The notes beneath the pieces were generated by a model. The model did not search any database, was not told the DNA's origin, and was given only the letters and a program-made list of their open reading frames with translations. This document shows positions 48,419 to 57,996 of a stretch of 64,000 nt of DNA, piece after piece (the stretch's first letter is position 1; each line of letters opens with the position of its first letter). The translations under genes and the position numbers were made by a program. This stretch comes from Phycisphaerales bacterium (GTDB lineage: Bacteria; Planctomycetota; Phycisphaerae; Phycisphaerales; UBA1924), in NCBI GenBank assembly GCA_020850415.1, contig JADZER010000018.1, forward strand, positions 49,944 to 113,943, given 5' to 3'.

Positions 48419-51073
48419 ATGCCCGATACCTCCCCTGAAACCTCCCCACAAACCTCCATGATCATCAACTATGTCCCCGGCGAGGAGTGCCGGGTGGCGA
48501 TCGTCTGCGACGGGAACCTGGAGGAGTTCCACGCAGAACGCACCGACGCGGTCAGCCGCGTCAACAACATCTATGTCGGCCGGGTCACGAATGTGGAGTC
48601 CGGCATCCAGGCCGCGTTCGTGGACTTCGGCCTCGAAGAGAACGGCTTCCTCCATGTCTCCGACCTGCACCCGCGCTACTTCCAGGAGGACGACGCGACC
48701 GAGCGGGTCGGCAAGAAGACCCCGCGCCGCGAGCGCCCGCCCATCCAGGCGTGCCTGAAGCGCGGGCAGGAGGTCATCGTCCAGGTCATCAAGGAGGGCG
48801 TCGGCACCAAGGGCCCGACCCTCACCAGCTACCTGTCCATCCCCGGACGCTACCTGGTCATGATGCCCCAGATGGACAAGGTGGGCGTCTCCCGCAAGGT
48901 CGAGGACGAGGAGGAGCGCATCAAGATGCGCGACATCCTCAACCAGCTCGAGCTGCCCGACGGCTTCGGGTTCATCCTCCGGACCGCCGGCTTCGACCGC
49001 ACCAAGACCGACCTCAAGCGGGACCTCGCCTACCTCCAGCGCCTCTGGAAGGACATGGAGGCCAACCGCAAGAAGGCCGGCAAGCGCACCCGCCTGCTCT
49101 ACTCCGAGAGCGACCTGCTCGTCCGCGCCCTGCGCGACCTGGTCACCCCCGAGATCACCCGGATCATCATCGACGACGACGGCGCCCTCGCCCGGGCCGC
49201 GCAGTTCATGAAGATCGTCGCCCCGCGCTCCAGCGTCAAGGTCATGCGCTACACCGGACGACGCCCCATCTTCCACGCCTTCGGCATCGAGCAGCAGCTC
49301 GCCCTCTCCCACGCCCGGGAGGTCCCCCTGCCCTCCGGCGGCAGGCTCGTCATCGACGAGACCGAGGCCATCGTCGCCATCGATGTCAACAGCGGCAAGA
49401 GCCGGTCCGCCAGGGACGCCGAGACCAACGCCTACAAGACCAACATCGAGGCCGTCGACGCCATCTGCCGCCAGCTCCGCCTCCGCGACATCGGCGGCAT
49501 CGTCATCAACGACCTCATCGACATGCGCCAGGCCAAGAACCGCAAGGCCATCGAGGGCCTCTTCCGCGACCGCCTCAAGCGCGACCGGGCCAAGACCACC
49601 ATCGCCCCCATCAGCCCCTTCGGCATCCTGGAGATGACCCGCCAGCGCATGCGGGGCAGCCTCCGGAGCCAGCACTACACCGAGTGCCCCACCTGCCACG
49701 GCAAGGGACTGGTCCAGCGGCCGAGCTCCGTCGCCTCCGACGCCCTGCGCGAGGTCGCCGTCCTGCTCGAGCACGAGGAGGTCTTCCGCGTCGAGCTCGT
49801 CGTCAGCGGACGCATCGCCGGCGAGCTGCTCAGCAACCGGCGAGGCAGCCTCAACCGCATCGAGCGGTCCCTCGGCAAGCAGGTCCAGGTCCGCGTCAGC
49901 GACACCCTGGGGCTCGACCGGTTCAGCATCTACGCCTACGACCGCAACGGCGCGGATGTCGGCCCCGAGAAGCTCCCCAAGCACAGGAGCCCCGAGACCG
50001 AGCTCGAGGTCGTCGAGACCGCCGCCGCCGAGGACGGCTGGGCCCTCGACCCCGCCGAGTCCGCCGCCGAGACCGAGGACGACGCGCCGCTCGCGCCCGA
50101 CGCCCCCACGCCCCACCCCATCGAGCTGGAGTTGGGCGAGGAGATGCAGAGCGCCGAGGGCGAGACCAAGAAGAAGCGCCGCCGGCGCCGCCGCAAGAAG
50201 AAGCCCGGCGAGGGCGAGGCCACCGGCGAGACCAACGGTCAAACCGGCGGCCAAACCGGCGGCCAAACCGGCGGCCAAACCGGCGGCCAAACCGGCGGCC
50301 AAACCGCTGGCCAGTCCGCGCCGGCCGACGCCCCCAGCCCCGACCGCGACCCCGACGCCGAGGACCGGGCCGGTGAGCCCGGCGCCGCCGAGGGCGACGG
50401 GACCAAGAAGAAGCGCCGCCGGCGCCGGCGCAAGAAGAAGTCCGGTGAGACGCTCGCCGGCGTCGATCGCGCCACGGGCGCCGAGCCCGGCGACCAGACC
50501 CCGCCCCCGGAGGCCGACGCCGACGCCGACGCCGACGAGGACGAGGACAGGCCCGAGGCCGAGTCCGACGGGCCGACCGACGACACGCGCCCCGGGGACG
50601 ACCACCCCGACGCCCAGCCCAAGAAGAAGCGCCGCCGCTCGCGACGCAAGAAGAAGCCCGCCGGCGACACCCTCGCCGACGGCGGCGGGCCCGCCGACAC
50701 CGAGCCGAGCAACGAGCCGAGCAACGAGCCGACCACCCGGCAGCCCGCCGAGCAGGCTCCCGAGCAGGCCGGCGAGCAGGACGACGCCGGCGCGGACGGC
50801 CCCACCAAGGTCAAGAAGGGCCGCCGGCGCAAGAAGGCCGGCGAGCGCAGCGCACCGTCCGCCGAGCCCAGGCCGGCCGAGGCCAGCGCGGCCCACGCCG
50901 CCCCGCGCAGCGCGCCCCAAACCCCGCCCCCAACCCCGCCCCAGACCGCACCCCGCAGCGCCCCCCAGCGGGCCCCGGAGCCGGTGACAGTCCCCAAGAA
51001 GCCCCGCACCCTCTACGGCGCCTCACGCCGCCGCCTGGGGCCCTCGGGGCTCCCCCGCACGCGGGACGAGTAG
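48419..51073 (+). CDS. rng: RNase E/G family ribonuclease with long low-complexity tail
   Basis: 884 residues. Catalytic part about 1-530: S1-like domain with NIYVGRVTNVESGIQAAFVDFG, DNase-I-like fold with the metal-binding Asp residues in VAIDVNSGKS (near 322) and VINDLIDM (near 365), and the zinc-link CPTCHGKG (near 423). The tail after about 560 is disordered: three polybasic blocks (KKKRRRRRRKKK near 584 and 662, KKKRRRSRRKKK near 735), a GQTG repeat, and long Asp/Glu/Ala/Pro stretches. Such tails tether RNA and other degradosome proteins. Whether it should be called rne or rng is a matter of naming; the catalytic core fits both. Confidence 0.93.
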   Translation: MPDTSPETSPQTSMIINYVPGEECRVAIVCDGNLEEFHAERTDAVSRVNNIYVGRVTNVESGIQAAFVDFGLEENGFLHVSDLHPRYFQEDDATERVGKKTPRRERPPIQACLKRGQEVIVQVIKEGVGTKGPTLTSYLSIPGRYLVMMPQMDKVGVSRKVEDEEERIKMRDILNQLELPDGFGFILRTAGFDRTKTDLKRDLAYLQRLWKDMEANRKKAGKRTRLLYSESDLLVRALRDLVTPEITRIIIDDDGALARAAQFMKIVAPRSSVKVMRYTGRRPIFHAFGIEQQLALSHAREVPLPSGGRLVIDETEAIVAIDVNSGKSRSARDAETNAYKTNIEAVDAICRQLRLRDIGGIVINDLIDMRQAKNRKAIEGLFRDRLKRDRAKTTIAPISPFGILEMTRQRMRGSLRSQHYTECPTCHGKGLVQRPSSVASDALREVAVLLEHEEVFRVELVVSGRIAGELLSNRRGSLNRIERSLGKQVQVRVSDTLGLDRFSIYAYDRNGADVGPEKLPKHRSPETELEVVETAAAEDGWALDPAESAAETEDDAPLAPDAPTPHPIELELGEEMQSAEGETKKKRRRRRRKKKPGEGEATGETNGQTGGQTGGQTGGQTGGQTGGQTAGQSAPADAPSPDRDPDAEDRAGEPGAAEGDGTKKKRRRRRRKKKSGETLAGVDRATGAEPGDQTPPPEADADADADEDEDRPEAESDGPTDDTRPGDDHPDAQPKKKRRRSRRKKKPAGDTLADGGGPADTEPSNEPSNEPTTRQPAEQAPEQAGEQDDAGADGPTKVKKGRRRKKAGERSAPSAEPRPAEASAAHAAPRSAPQTPPPTPPQTAPRSAPQRAPEPVTVPKKPRTLYGASRRRLGPSGLPRTRDE
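50237..50308 (+). repeat. six-copy 12-bp tandem repeat in the RNase E/G tail
   Basis: Units of GGCCAAACCGGC repeat at 50237, 50249, 50261, 50273, 50285 and 50297, encoding the GQTG tract. Most copies are exact, so copy number could change by slippage without a frameshift. Confidence 0.9.
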
Positions 51074-51260
51074 CGCCCCACCCTGTCCCCACCCCATCCC
51101 GTTCCCATCCCCGCCCGGCGCACCGCGACAGCGCACGCGCCCGGCGTGCGCGCCGGCCTGTCGATGGCCGCCCGCTACCGCACCGCGCTATACAGAATCA
51201 CCACCACCGCGAACCCGACGATGCACGCGCACCGGCCCGGGGGTGATGGCGCCCCGGCGG

Positions 51261-52577
51261 TCACAGCTTCTTGAGCGCCGCCACCAGCGCGTCGATATGC
51301 GCCGTCTCGTGGGCCGCCGACAGCTGGATCCGCAGCCGGGCCTTGCCCTCCGGCACCACCGGGTACCCGAACCCGATCACGAACACGCCGAGCTCGAGCA
51401 GGCGCTTGCTCATCGAGATCGCCTTCGCCGTGTCGCCCACGATGATCGGGCAGATGGCGGTGGGCGATTCGAGCACCTCGAACCCCGCCTCCCCGATCTT
51501 CTTGCGCGCGTACGCCACATTGTCCCGGAGCTTCCGCACCCGCTGCGGCTCGCGCATCACGATCTCGATCGCCTTGTTCGCGCTGCACGCGACCGTCACC
51601 GGCAGCGCGTTGCTGAACAGGGTCGGCCGCCCGCGCTGGATGATCAGCTCGGTCCCCCGCCGCGGCCCCGCGATGAACCCCCCCGCCCCGCCGCCGAGCC
51701 CCTTGCCCAGCGTCCCGGTGAAGTAGTCGACGGTCCCCAGCCCCGCCCCATCCGTCCCATCCGGCCCTTCGTCGCTCCGTCGCTTCGTCGCTCCGTCGCT
51801 CGCCTTCCCCCCGACCGTCCCCCCAAACATGCCCCCAAACATGCCATAGTGCTCGTGCGTCCCCCGCCCCGTCTCCCCCATCACCCCGTGCGCGTGCGAG
51901 TCGTCCACGATCAGCTTCGCGTCGTACTTGTCGCACAGCGCCCGCATCTCCGGCAGGTTCGCGATATCCCCCTCCATGCTGAACACCCCGTCGGTCACCA
52001 CCCAGGCCTGCCCCGTGATCTCCTCGTTGTCCTGGCACTCGACCAGCCTCCGCTCCAGATCGTCCAGGTCGCTGTGCTTGTAGACCGCCTTGAAGACCCC
52101 CTTCTTGATCACCGGCGTCAGGCGCATCGCATCGATGATGCACGCGTGGTTCAGCTCGTCGGAGATGATCACATCCCCCGCCTCGCAGAAGGTCGGGAAC
52201 AGCGCCTCGGTCGCGTTCCAGCACGAGACAAAGGTGTACGCGCTCTCGGTCCCCATGAACCGGGCGATCGTCGCCTCCAGCGCCTCGTGCGGCTCAAAGG
52301 TCCCGCAGATGAACCGCACGCTCGCCGTCCCCGCCCCGTACTTCCGAAGCCCCTCGATCCCCGCCTCCACCACCTCCGGGTGGTTCGCCAGCCCCAGGTA
52401 GTTGTTCGAGCAGAAGCACAGCGCCTCGGTCTCCTTCCCCGCCGCGGTGCGCATCTGCACCACCGCGCCCATCGGCGAGCGGATCAGCTGCAGGTGCTTG
52501 TACTGCCCCCCCGCCTCCAGCATCCGCAGGGTCTCGTCGGTCCGGGCGTCGAACGGCTGGGCGATGGTCGTGGACAT
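51261..52577 (-). CDS. kbl: Kbl-like PLP enzyme (glycine C-acetyltransferase) with an insert
   Basis: 438 residues, about 40 more than normal Kbl. Kbl cleaves 2-amino-3-ketobutyrate with CoA to glycine and acetyl-CoA; close relatives make 8-amino-7-oxononanoate or serine palmitoyl products. PLP site: GTLGKGLGG with Lys292, and DDSHAHGVMGETGRGTHEHYG upstream. Between residues about 246 and 280 lies an insert (GGMFGGTVGGKASDG...) that family members lack. It comes from DNA repeats (51767-51798 and 51820-51843). GGAGGCGC precedes ATG 52577. No tdh gene is adjacent, so the pathway is unconfirmed. Confidence 0.85.
   Translation of the reverse strand: MSTTIAQPFDARTDETLRMLEAGGQYKHLQLIRSPMGAVVQMRTAAGKETEALCFCSNNYLGLANHPEVVEAGIEGLRKYGAGTASVRFICGTFEPHEALEATIARFMGTESAYTFVSCWNATEALFPTFCEAGDVIISDELNHACIIDAMRLTPVIKKGVFKAVYKHSDLDDLERRLVECQDNEEITGQAWVVTDGVFSMEGDIANLPEMRALCDKYDAKLIVDDSHAHGVMGETGRGTHEHYGMFGGMFGGTVGGKASDGATKRRSDEGPDGTDGAGLGTVDYFTGTLGKGLGGGAGGFIAGPRRGTELIIQRGRPTLFSNALPVTVACSANKAIEIVMREPQRVRKLRDNVAYARKKIGEAGFEVLESPTAICPIIVGDTAKAISMSKRLLELGVFVIGFGYPVVPEGKARLRIQLSAAHETAHIDALVAALKKL
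51767..51843 (-). repeat. tandem repeats encoding the Kbl insert
   Basis: Two exact copies of a 16-base unit, CTTCGTCGCTCCGTCG, at 51767-51782 and 51783-51798, then two exact copies of CCCCCAAACATG at 51820-51831 and 51832-51843. Both lie within the coding sequence. The 16-base unit is not a multiple of three, so a copy change there would shift the frame. Confidence 0.85.
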
Positions 52578-52682
52578 GGGGCGCCTCCGGGTTGCGATTG
52601 CACCCAGAGGATAGGATTCCCCCCGGCGCCGGGGCGTGCAGATCACACGGGCCCAGCGGGGCAACATCGCCGGGTGGAGACT

Positions 52683-53096
52683 GTGCTCAAGAAGCTCTGG
52701 AACGAGATGCGGCGCCCGGCCCCGTCCCTCTGGCCGGTGCCCTACCTGCGCCGGCATCACCTGCCGGGCGCGTACGCCCTGCTCGCGCTACTCGTGCTTG
52801 GCGTTGTCGGCTCCTCACTCTCCGGCCCGGCCCTCAGCGGGGTCAACGGCGCCGTGGTCTTCGTCGTCAGCCTCGCGTGGTGGACGCCCGGCCTGCTCGT
52901 GTGGTTCCTCAGCTCCCGACGACGACGCCGTCTACGCGCGCGGGCCCGCGAGGCCGACGGCTGCCTCTGCATCCACTGCGCGTACCCGATCGCGCACACA
53001 CCCGACGAGGGCGTCTGCCCCGAGTGCGGCCGCCCGTTCCGCCTCGCGGAGTCACGAGCAAAGTGGCGATCCGCACTCAGACTCGACGAGTGGTGA
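52683..53096 (+). CDS. small membrane protein with C-terminal zinc ribbon
   Basis: 137 residues from GTG 52683 (GGTGGAG just upstream). Other in-frame starts are GTG 52674 and ATG 52707. Two hydrophobic segments (about 32-47 ALLALLVLGVVGSSL and 58-76 VVFVVSLAWWTPGLLVWFL) are followed by a basic stretch and a ribbon CIHCAYPIAHTPDEGVCPEC, four cysteines. It resembles the ribbon-plus-membrane protein at 18344 but with the parts reversed. Function unknown. Confidence 0.65.
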   Translation: MLKKLWNEMRRPAPSLWPVPYLRRHHLPGAYALLALLVLGVVGSSLSGPALSGVNGAVVFVVSLAWWTPGLLVWFLSSRRRRRLRARAREADGCLCIHCAYPIAHTPDEGVCPECGRPFRLAESRAKWRSALRLDEW

Positions 53097-53197
53097 CACC
53101 CGCACCATGCGACGCCTGAGCCGAGCCCGCGAAGCTCAGGGCCCGCCCCCCTCGTCCCTACCCCCGCCCCACCCCCGCCCCTCCCCCGCCCCCCGCC

Positions 53198-54460
53198 CTA
53201 CCCCGCCTTCCCCACCGGCATGCAGATCAACGCCGACTGCGCCTTGTACACATCGAACTCGTCCCCCGACTCCGCCTCGAACACATCACCACGCACATCC
53301 TGCCCCTCCGCCTCCGCGATCGAAAGACCCCGGTACTCACGCAGGTCCACCCGCTCCCGCGGCTCCTCCAGATTCGTCGGGTCAAACGACCGCCCCGGCA
53401 GGATCGCCACCACCGGGCGGCACGGCTGCAACGCGTCCCACGCCACCACCGCACCGAAACGCCCGTCGCTCAGCCGCACCATGCTCCCCACCGGGAACGG
53501 CGGCACCGCCTGCACCAGCGCCTTGGCCACGATCGGGTCAAGCCACGACGACGCCGGCCCCCGCAGCAGCCGACGCAGCACCCGCACCACCGGCACCGGC
53601 TCGGGGTCCGCACGGTCAGGCGAGCTCGACGCCGGGTACCGCATCCGGTCGAACAGGTCCGCCGCAGCGATGATCCTCGAGAAGATGTGGATGTCCCTCC
53701 CCGCCAAGGGCTCCTCCTCACCCGACACCGTGATGCGCATCGGGAACCCCGACCCGTCGAAGCGCTGGTGGTGGTGCAGCACCGCCGCCGCCGCCGACGG
53801 CTCGATCTCCCCACGCACCCGCTCGTAGCCGATCTTGACATGCTCGCGCCAGGTCGGGTCGGTCTCGTCGCACGCCGCCCGCCAGCGCCAGCGGTCGCCC
53901 GGCGCCAGCTCCAGCATCCCGATGTCGCGCAGCAGCGCCCCGATCCCCAGGTTCGAGACATCCCGCGCCACCATCCCCAGACGCGTGCGCGACAGGATCA
54001 GATAGGTCTCCAGCTTCAGCCCCAGGATCAGCGCCAGGAACGCCCCCTGCCCCGCCGAGCGCGACATCGGCACCTGCGACCCGGCCAGCTCCACCACCAG
54101 CGTCGCCGCCTTGGGGTTGTCCACCAGCCGGCTCATCAGGTCCCCGACCGCCCGCCGGTAGAGCCCGTAGTCGAGCTGCGCGCTGCCCGACGACAGCACC
54201 TCCCCGAACGCCTCGCCGATCGCCCCCGTCAGCTCCTGCCCGGCCTGCACGATCTCCGGCGAGATCTGCTCGGCGACAAAGTCCAGCCCCGGGTACCGGA
54301 TCCACACATCCCGAGCGTGCAGGTCCGCAAGCCGCCCGATCGTCTTGGAGTCCAGCACGAACCCCGCGCGCAGCAGCACCCGACCCGGCATCCTCGGGTG
54401 CGAGATCGGCATGGCCAGCTCCATGCCAGGCCTGGCCTGGGCGAGTTCGACTCGGAGCAT
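53198..54460 (-). CDS. degenerate HD-GYP-like protein
   Basis: 420 residues. HD-GYP enzymes break cyclic di-GMP. Part of the motif set is present: HHHQRFDGSGFP (229-240) stands for the HHExxDGxGYP motif and ADLFDRMRYP follows, but the first histidine (normally in H-x-x-R-V) is replaced (SRSAGQGAFLALIL) and the HD pair reads RD in LLRDIGMLEL (177-184). Metal binding may thus be partial and the protein a binding or regulatory version. The N-terminal 125 residues (DUF3391-like) and a C-terminal domain of about 60 residues flank it. GGGGGAGG is upstream of ATG 54460. Confidence 0.8.
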   Translation of the reverse strand: MLRVELAQARPGMELAMPISHPRMPGRVLLRAGFVLDSKTIGRLADLHARDVWIRYPGLDFVAEQISPEIVQAGQELTGAIGEAFGEVLSSGSAQLDYGLYRRAVGDLMSRLVDNPKAATLVVELAGSQVPMSRSAGQGAFLALILGLKLETYLILSRTRLGMVARDVSNLGIGALLRDIGMLELAPGDRWRWRAACDETDPTWREHVKIGYERVRGEIEPSAAAAVLHHHQRFDGSGFPMRITVSGEEEPLAGRDIHIFSRIIAAADLFDRMRYPASSSPDRADPEPVPVVRVLRRLLRGPASSWLDPIVAKALVQAVPPFPVGSMVRLSDGRFGAVVAWDALQPCRPVVAILPGRSFDPTNLEEPRERVDLREYRGLSIAEAEGQDVRGDVFEAESGDEFDVYKAQSALICMPVGKAG

Positions 54461-54628
54461 CCGCGAATCCTCCCCCGCCATATCGGCCGGCCGGCCCGCC
54501 GCCCCAACCCGGGCCTTGCCCGCGCCGCACACACCCCACAACTTCCGGCCCGACGCCCGCACAGACCCTCCAGTTTCACGCCCGCCGGCGCTTACCGGGC
54601 CCGCGCCCGCGCCCCGCTACCATCCGAC

Positions 54629-55855
54629 ATGCACCCGATCGACGACAACGCCCGCGCCGCGCACCTCGCGTGGCTCCTGGCCCTCACCGCCGTCCCCACC
54701 GCCGCCGGACATGAGGACCGCGTCGTCCGTTGGATCGAACGCTGGGTCGCCGAACGGCCCGACCTGACGATCACCCGCGACCCCGCCGGCAACCTCACCG
54801 TCCGCTTCGCCGACCAGCCCGCCGGCCCAAGCCCCCTCTACCTCACCGCGCACCTCGACCACCCCGCGTTCGTCGTCGAGCGCGTCATCAGCCCCACCGT
54901 CGTCGAGCTCGCCTTCCGAGGCGGGGTCATGGACGACTACTTCATCCTCGCCAGGGTCGAGTGCATCGACGGCGACGACCACACCTGGCGCGGCACGCTC
55001 GCCGAGCGCGTCGACGGCGCCGGCCCACAGTTCAAGTACTTCCTCTGCGAGCTCGACCGCGACTGCGACAGCCTCAAGCCCGGCGACATCGCCCGCTGGG
55101 CGCTGCCCGACCCCGACACCGCCGAGGTCGACGGCGTCCTGTGCGCGCGCACCCACGCCTGCGACGACCTCGCCGCCGCCGCCGCCGCGCTCGGCGCCTA
55201 CGACGAACTCCGCGGGCTCCGCGCCGCCGGCCGGGCCGGCAGGCCCGGGGGCGATGTCCGCCTGCTCTTCACCCGCGCCGAAGAGGTCGGCTTCATCGGC
55301 GCCATCGCCGCCTGCCGCCACGCCACCCTCGAGCCCGGCGCCCGCCTGCTCGCCCTCGAGAACTCACGCAGCTTCCCCGACTCGCCCATCGGCGCCGGGC
55401 CGATCGTCCGCGTCGGAGACCGCGTCGCCGTCTTCACCCCCGAGCTCACCGCCGCCGTCGCCGCCGTCGCCGAGAAGGTCGCCGGAGGACCCGCCCAGCC
55501 CATCGCCAGCCAGAAGGACAGCTCGCTGCCCAAGTGGCGATGGCAGCGCAAGCTCATGGCCGGCGGCGCCTGCGAGGCCAGCGTCTTCTGCGCCTTCGGG
55601 CACGCCTCCACCTGCGTCTGCCTCCCGCTCGGCAACTACCACAACATGGCCGACCTCGCCGCCGTCCAGGCCGGGACCAACCAAGCCAAGCCCGCCCCGG
55701 GACGCGAGTACATCGCCGTCGCCGACTACCACGCCCTCATCGACCTGCTCCTCGCATGCTGCACCGAGCTGGCCGACCCCGCCGGCGCACAGGCCTCCAG
55801 CTTCCGCGCCCGGATCGACTCGCTCTGGAACGACCTCAAGTTCGTGCTCGATTGA
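54629..55855 (+). CDS. M42-like metallopeptidase
   Basis: 408 residues. An M20/M42/M28-type co-catalytic zinc peptidase: LYLTAHLDHPAF (His-x-Asp), ARTHACDDLAAAAAALGAY (bridging Asp), LLFTRAEEVGFIGAIAA (Glu-Glu pair, the catalytic base) and ALENSRSFPDSP (metal ligand). FGHASTCVCLPLGNYHNM near the end fits the last ligand, His. M42 enzymes are aminopeptidases. No signal peptide, so it is cytoplasmic. The next gene (VOC) begins 27 bases downstream. Confidence 0.88.
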   Translation: MHPIDDNARAAHLAWLLALTAVPTAAGHEDRVVRWIERWVAERPDLTITRDPAGNLTVRFADQPAGPSPLYLTAHLDHPAFVVERVISPTVVELAFRGGVMDDYFILARVECIDGDDHTWRGTLAERVDGAGPQFKYFLCELDRDCDSLKPGDIARWALPDPDTAEVDGVLCARTHACDDLAAAAAALGAYDELRGLRAAGRAGRPGGDVRLLFTRAEEVGFIGAIAACRHATLEPGARLLALENSRSFPDSPIGAGPIVRVGDRVAVFTPELTAAVAAVAEKVAGGPAQPIASQKDSSLPKWRWQRKLMAGGACEASVFCAFGHASTCVCLPLGNYHNMADLAAVQAGTNQAKPAPGREYIAVADYHALIDLLLACCTELADPAGAQASSFRARIDSLWNDLKFVLD

Positions 55856-55881
55856 CAACCCCAAGCACAAGGGCCGCAACC

Positions 55882-56313
55882 ATGAACACCCCGAGAATCG
55901 AACCCTACATCTCCTTCGGCGGCCGCTGCGAGGAGGCCCTCGACTTCTACAAGAAGGCCATCGGCGCCAAGGTCGAGATGGCCATGCGCTTCGGCGAGAG
56001 CCCCGAGCCCATGCCCGAGGGAGCCCTCCCCCCGGGCTTCGAGACCAAAATCATGCACTCGAGCTTCCTCGTCGGGAACTCCCGTGTCATGGCCTCCGAC
56101 GGCTGCGGCCCCGGCGTCCCCATCACCGGCATCTCCCTCTCCATCGCCGTCGCCGACGAGCCAGCCGCCGACAAGGCCTTCAACGCCCTCGCCGACGGCG
56201 GCCAGGTCACCATGCCCCTCGCCAAGACCTTCTGGTCCCCCAAGTTCGGCATGGTCACCGACAAGTTCGGCCTGAACTGGATGGTCAGCGTCGCCGTCGA
56301 CTACCCCAGCTGA
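55882..56313 (+). CDS. VOC family protein (PhnB-like)
   Basis: 143 residues, the size of PhnB/DUF899-like VOC proteins. PYISFGGRCEEALDFYKKAIGAKVEMAMRFGESPEP is the PhnB opening, KIMHSSFLVGNSRVMASD the middle, and FWSPKFGMVTDKFGLNWMVSV the end. The exact reaction is not known for most PhnB-type VOC proteins. ATG 55882 lies 27 bases after the peptidase stop, but without a clear ribosome site. Confidence 0.88.
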   Translation: MNTPRIEPYISFGGRCEEALDFYKKAIGAKVEMAMRFGESPEPMPEGALPPGFETKIMHSSFLVGNSRVMASDGCGPGVPITGISLSIAVADEPAADKAFNALADGGQVTMPLAKTFWSPKFGMVTDKFGLNWMVSVAVDYPS

Positions 56314-56443
56314 CGCCGAAGCCATCCACCCCAAAGCCCGCAAGCGATCGCGCCAGAGCCCCCGGACCCCCGTCACAACACGCGGGAGCCCGCAGCGCTC
56401 CCGCCGCGCCCCATCCCGCGCCACACCCACTCACCCCACACCC

Positions 56444-56941
56444 TCACCCCCCCGGCCGGCAGATCCGCGGGTAGGTGCCGTCGGGGCCCTTGGTCGTCAG
56501 GATCGCGAGGGCTGCCTGGCCCTCCTCCGAGTCCATGGGGTGCCACTCCGGATCACCCGGCTGGCGGACCATCGTGTTGGCGTTGACCCATCGCCGATCC
56601 CCGAGCTCTTTGGGGTACTCCGCGTCACCGACCCGTGCCTGCTCCGCCTGGCGCATACACCGGGAAAGGTCGGCCGAGTAGGTTGTGAGATAGGCGATCT
56701 GCCGCTCGGCCTTGCGACCCTCGCCGAACGCGTAGACCACCGCGACCACGCCGTCGTTGCCTTCTCCACCGATGCCCGGCAGCGGCGGGATCTGCGAGGA
56801 GGGTGCGGTGTACAGCTTCCCTTCGCTCTGGTCGTAGTAGTACGCAACCTTGCCGGGGTCACGACCACGCAGGAGGGAGAACGCGACGATCGCCACCCCG
56901 AAGAGCACGAGGGCAACGACCGCCTTGACCATGTTCGTCAT
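56444..56941 (-). CDS. membrane-anchored protein accompanying the prepilin-like gene
   Basis: 165 residues. N-terminal membrane anchor (MTNMVKAVVALVLFGVAIVAFSLL), then a beta-rich domain starting VAYYYDQSEGKLYTAPSSQIPPLPG. This opening recurs in small planctomycete proteins near prepilin-like genes, though I cannot give a function. The ATG 56941 has GGAGGAT upstream, and it follows the prepilin gene stop by 31 bases on the same strand, so the two are very likely cotranscribed. Confidence 0.75.
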   Translation of the reverse strand: MTNMVKAVVALVLFGVAIVAFSLLRGRDPGKVAYYYDQSEGKLYTAPSSQIPPLPGIGGEGNDGVVAVVYAFGEGRKAERQIAYLTTYSADLSRCMRQAEQARVGDAEYPKELGDRRWVNANTMVRQPGDPEWHPMDSEEGQAALAILTTKGPDGTYPRICRPGG

Positions 56942-56972
56942 GCCACGATCCTCCGGCGGAACATCCGAGCGG

Positions 56973-57842
56973 TCACTGGCGGTTGCGGTGCGGGCTGAGC
57001 GCGAGCGACCACCAGCACGCCTCCGTGGAGCAGGGTATGTCGCGGGGGTCGAGCAGCCGCCCGCTCCCGTCCGCAAAGACATACGCACCCTTGCCGTCGT
57101 GCCGCAGCGCGCCCGCATCGGTCCCCCACTGGACGAACTGCTGATACCGGCTGAACCCCGGGCCGCGCACCGGGTCGGGGAGCTTCTCGATCCACCACGA
57201 GTCCGCGGGCCAGATCGACGGGCTCGAGCTGCCGCCCGACCCGAACAGGACCATCTGGGTTGACTGCTCGCACTCGCTCTGCCGGGCCAGCCCCTCCGAG
57301 TACCCGCTCTCGATCCCGCGCTCGCGCCCGTACGAGCTGACATGCGGCCGGCCGAACGGGCCCTTGCCCTCGGTCCCGGGCCAGTAGTGCGCCAGGTTCG
57401 CCCCGATCCCGGAGCGGTTGTACATCTCCGCCTTGCTGAGCTCCCCGTAGGCGCTGTCCTCCACCTCGCTCACCGCCCCGCCCGAGACGCTGATGTCGTA
57501 GTCGGTCAGCCCGTCGGCGTAACGCTCGTCCCTCTCGGTCGGCGAGTCCATCGCCTCGGGCGCACTGCTCACATACTCGAACAGGTACACACGCCAGGTG
57601 CCCTCGATCCGGGCGTACCGCCCGTACGCGTGCTCGTCCTGGATCGGGTTGTACCAGTCGTCGTAGTCGGCGCTGTAGGTGAACGCCGCGGTCGCCAGCT
57701 GGCGATCATTCGACAGCTCCACCGCCGCCCACGCCGCCTTCCGGGCCTTCCCAAGGCTCGGCAGCAGGATCGAGATCAAGAGCGCGATGATCGCGATCAC
57801 CACCAGCAGCTCGATCAGTGTGAACCCGGTTCTGCGGCTCAT
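56973..57842 (-). CDS. prepilin-like protein with type IV pilin N-terminus
   Basis: 289 residues. [22 protein letters not shown] is the type IV prepilin leader and first helix, with cleavage expected after Gly6 and Glu at mature position 5. The C-terminal [23 protein letters not shown] holds the H-X9-DG motif of planctomycete DUF1559-type proteins. These large families are probably pseudopilins or surface-anchored proteins rather than true pili. It is the first gene of a two-gene unit. The upstream region separates it from the XylR-type gene. Confidence 0.9.
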   Translation of the reverse strand: MSRRTGFTLIELLVVIAIIALLISILLPSLGKARKAAWAAVELSNDRQLATAAFTYSADYDDWYNPIQDEHAYGRYARIEGTWRVYLFEYVSSAPEAMDSPTERDERYADGLTDYDISVSGGAVSEVEDSAYGELSKAEMYNRSGIGANLAHYWPGTEGKGPFGRPHVSSYGRERGIESGYSEGLARQSECEQSTQMVLFGSGGSSSPSIWPADSWWIEKLPDPVRGPGFSRYQQFVQWGTDAGALRHDGKGAYVFADGSGRLLDPRDIPCSTEACWWSLALSPHRNRQ

Positions 57843-57996
57843 GGACGCGACTCCTCGCCCGCGCACGCCCCCGGGCAACGCCCGGAGGTCCCGCGAGGCC
57901 CCGATTGTACTGCTTGGTTTGATGCCGTCGATGCCAATTCGCGCAGATGCGCCGCCGATCAGCGCAGCCCCCATCGGATTCACCAGACCCCAACAC

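Noticed and set aside
48374..50920. Minus-strand frame opposite the RNase E/G gene
   Set aside because: Leu/Gly/Val-rich antisense product caused by repeats on the coding strand; no ribosome site or domain.
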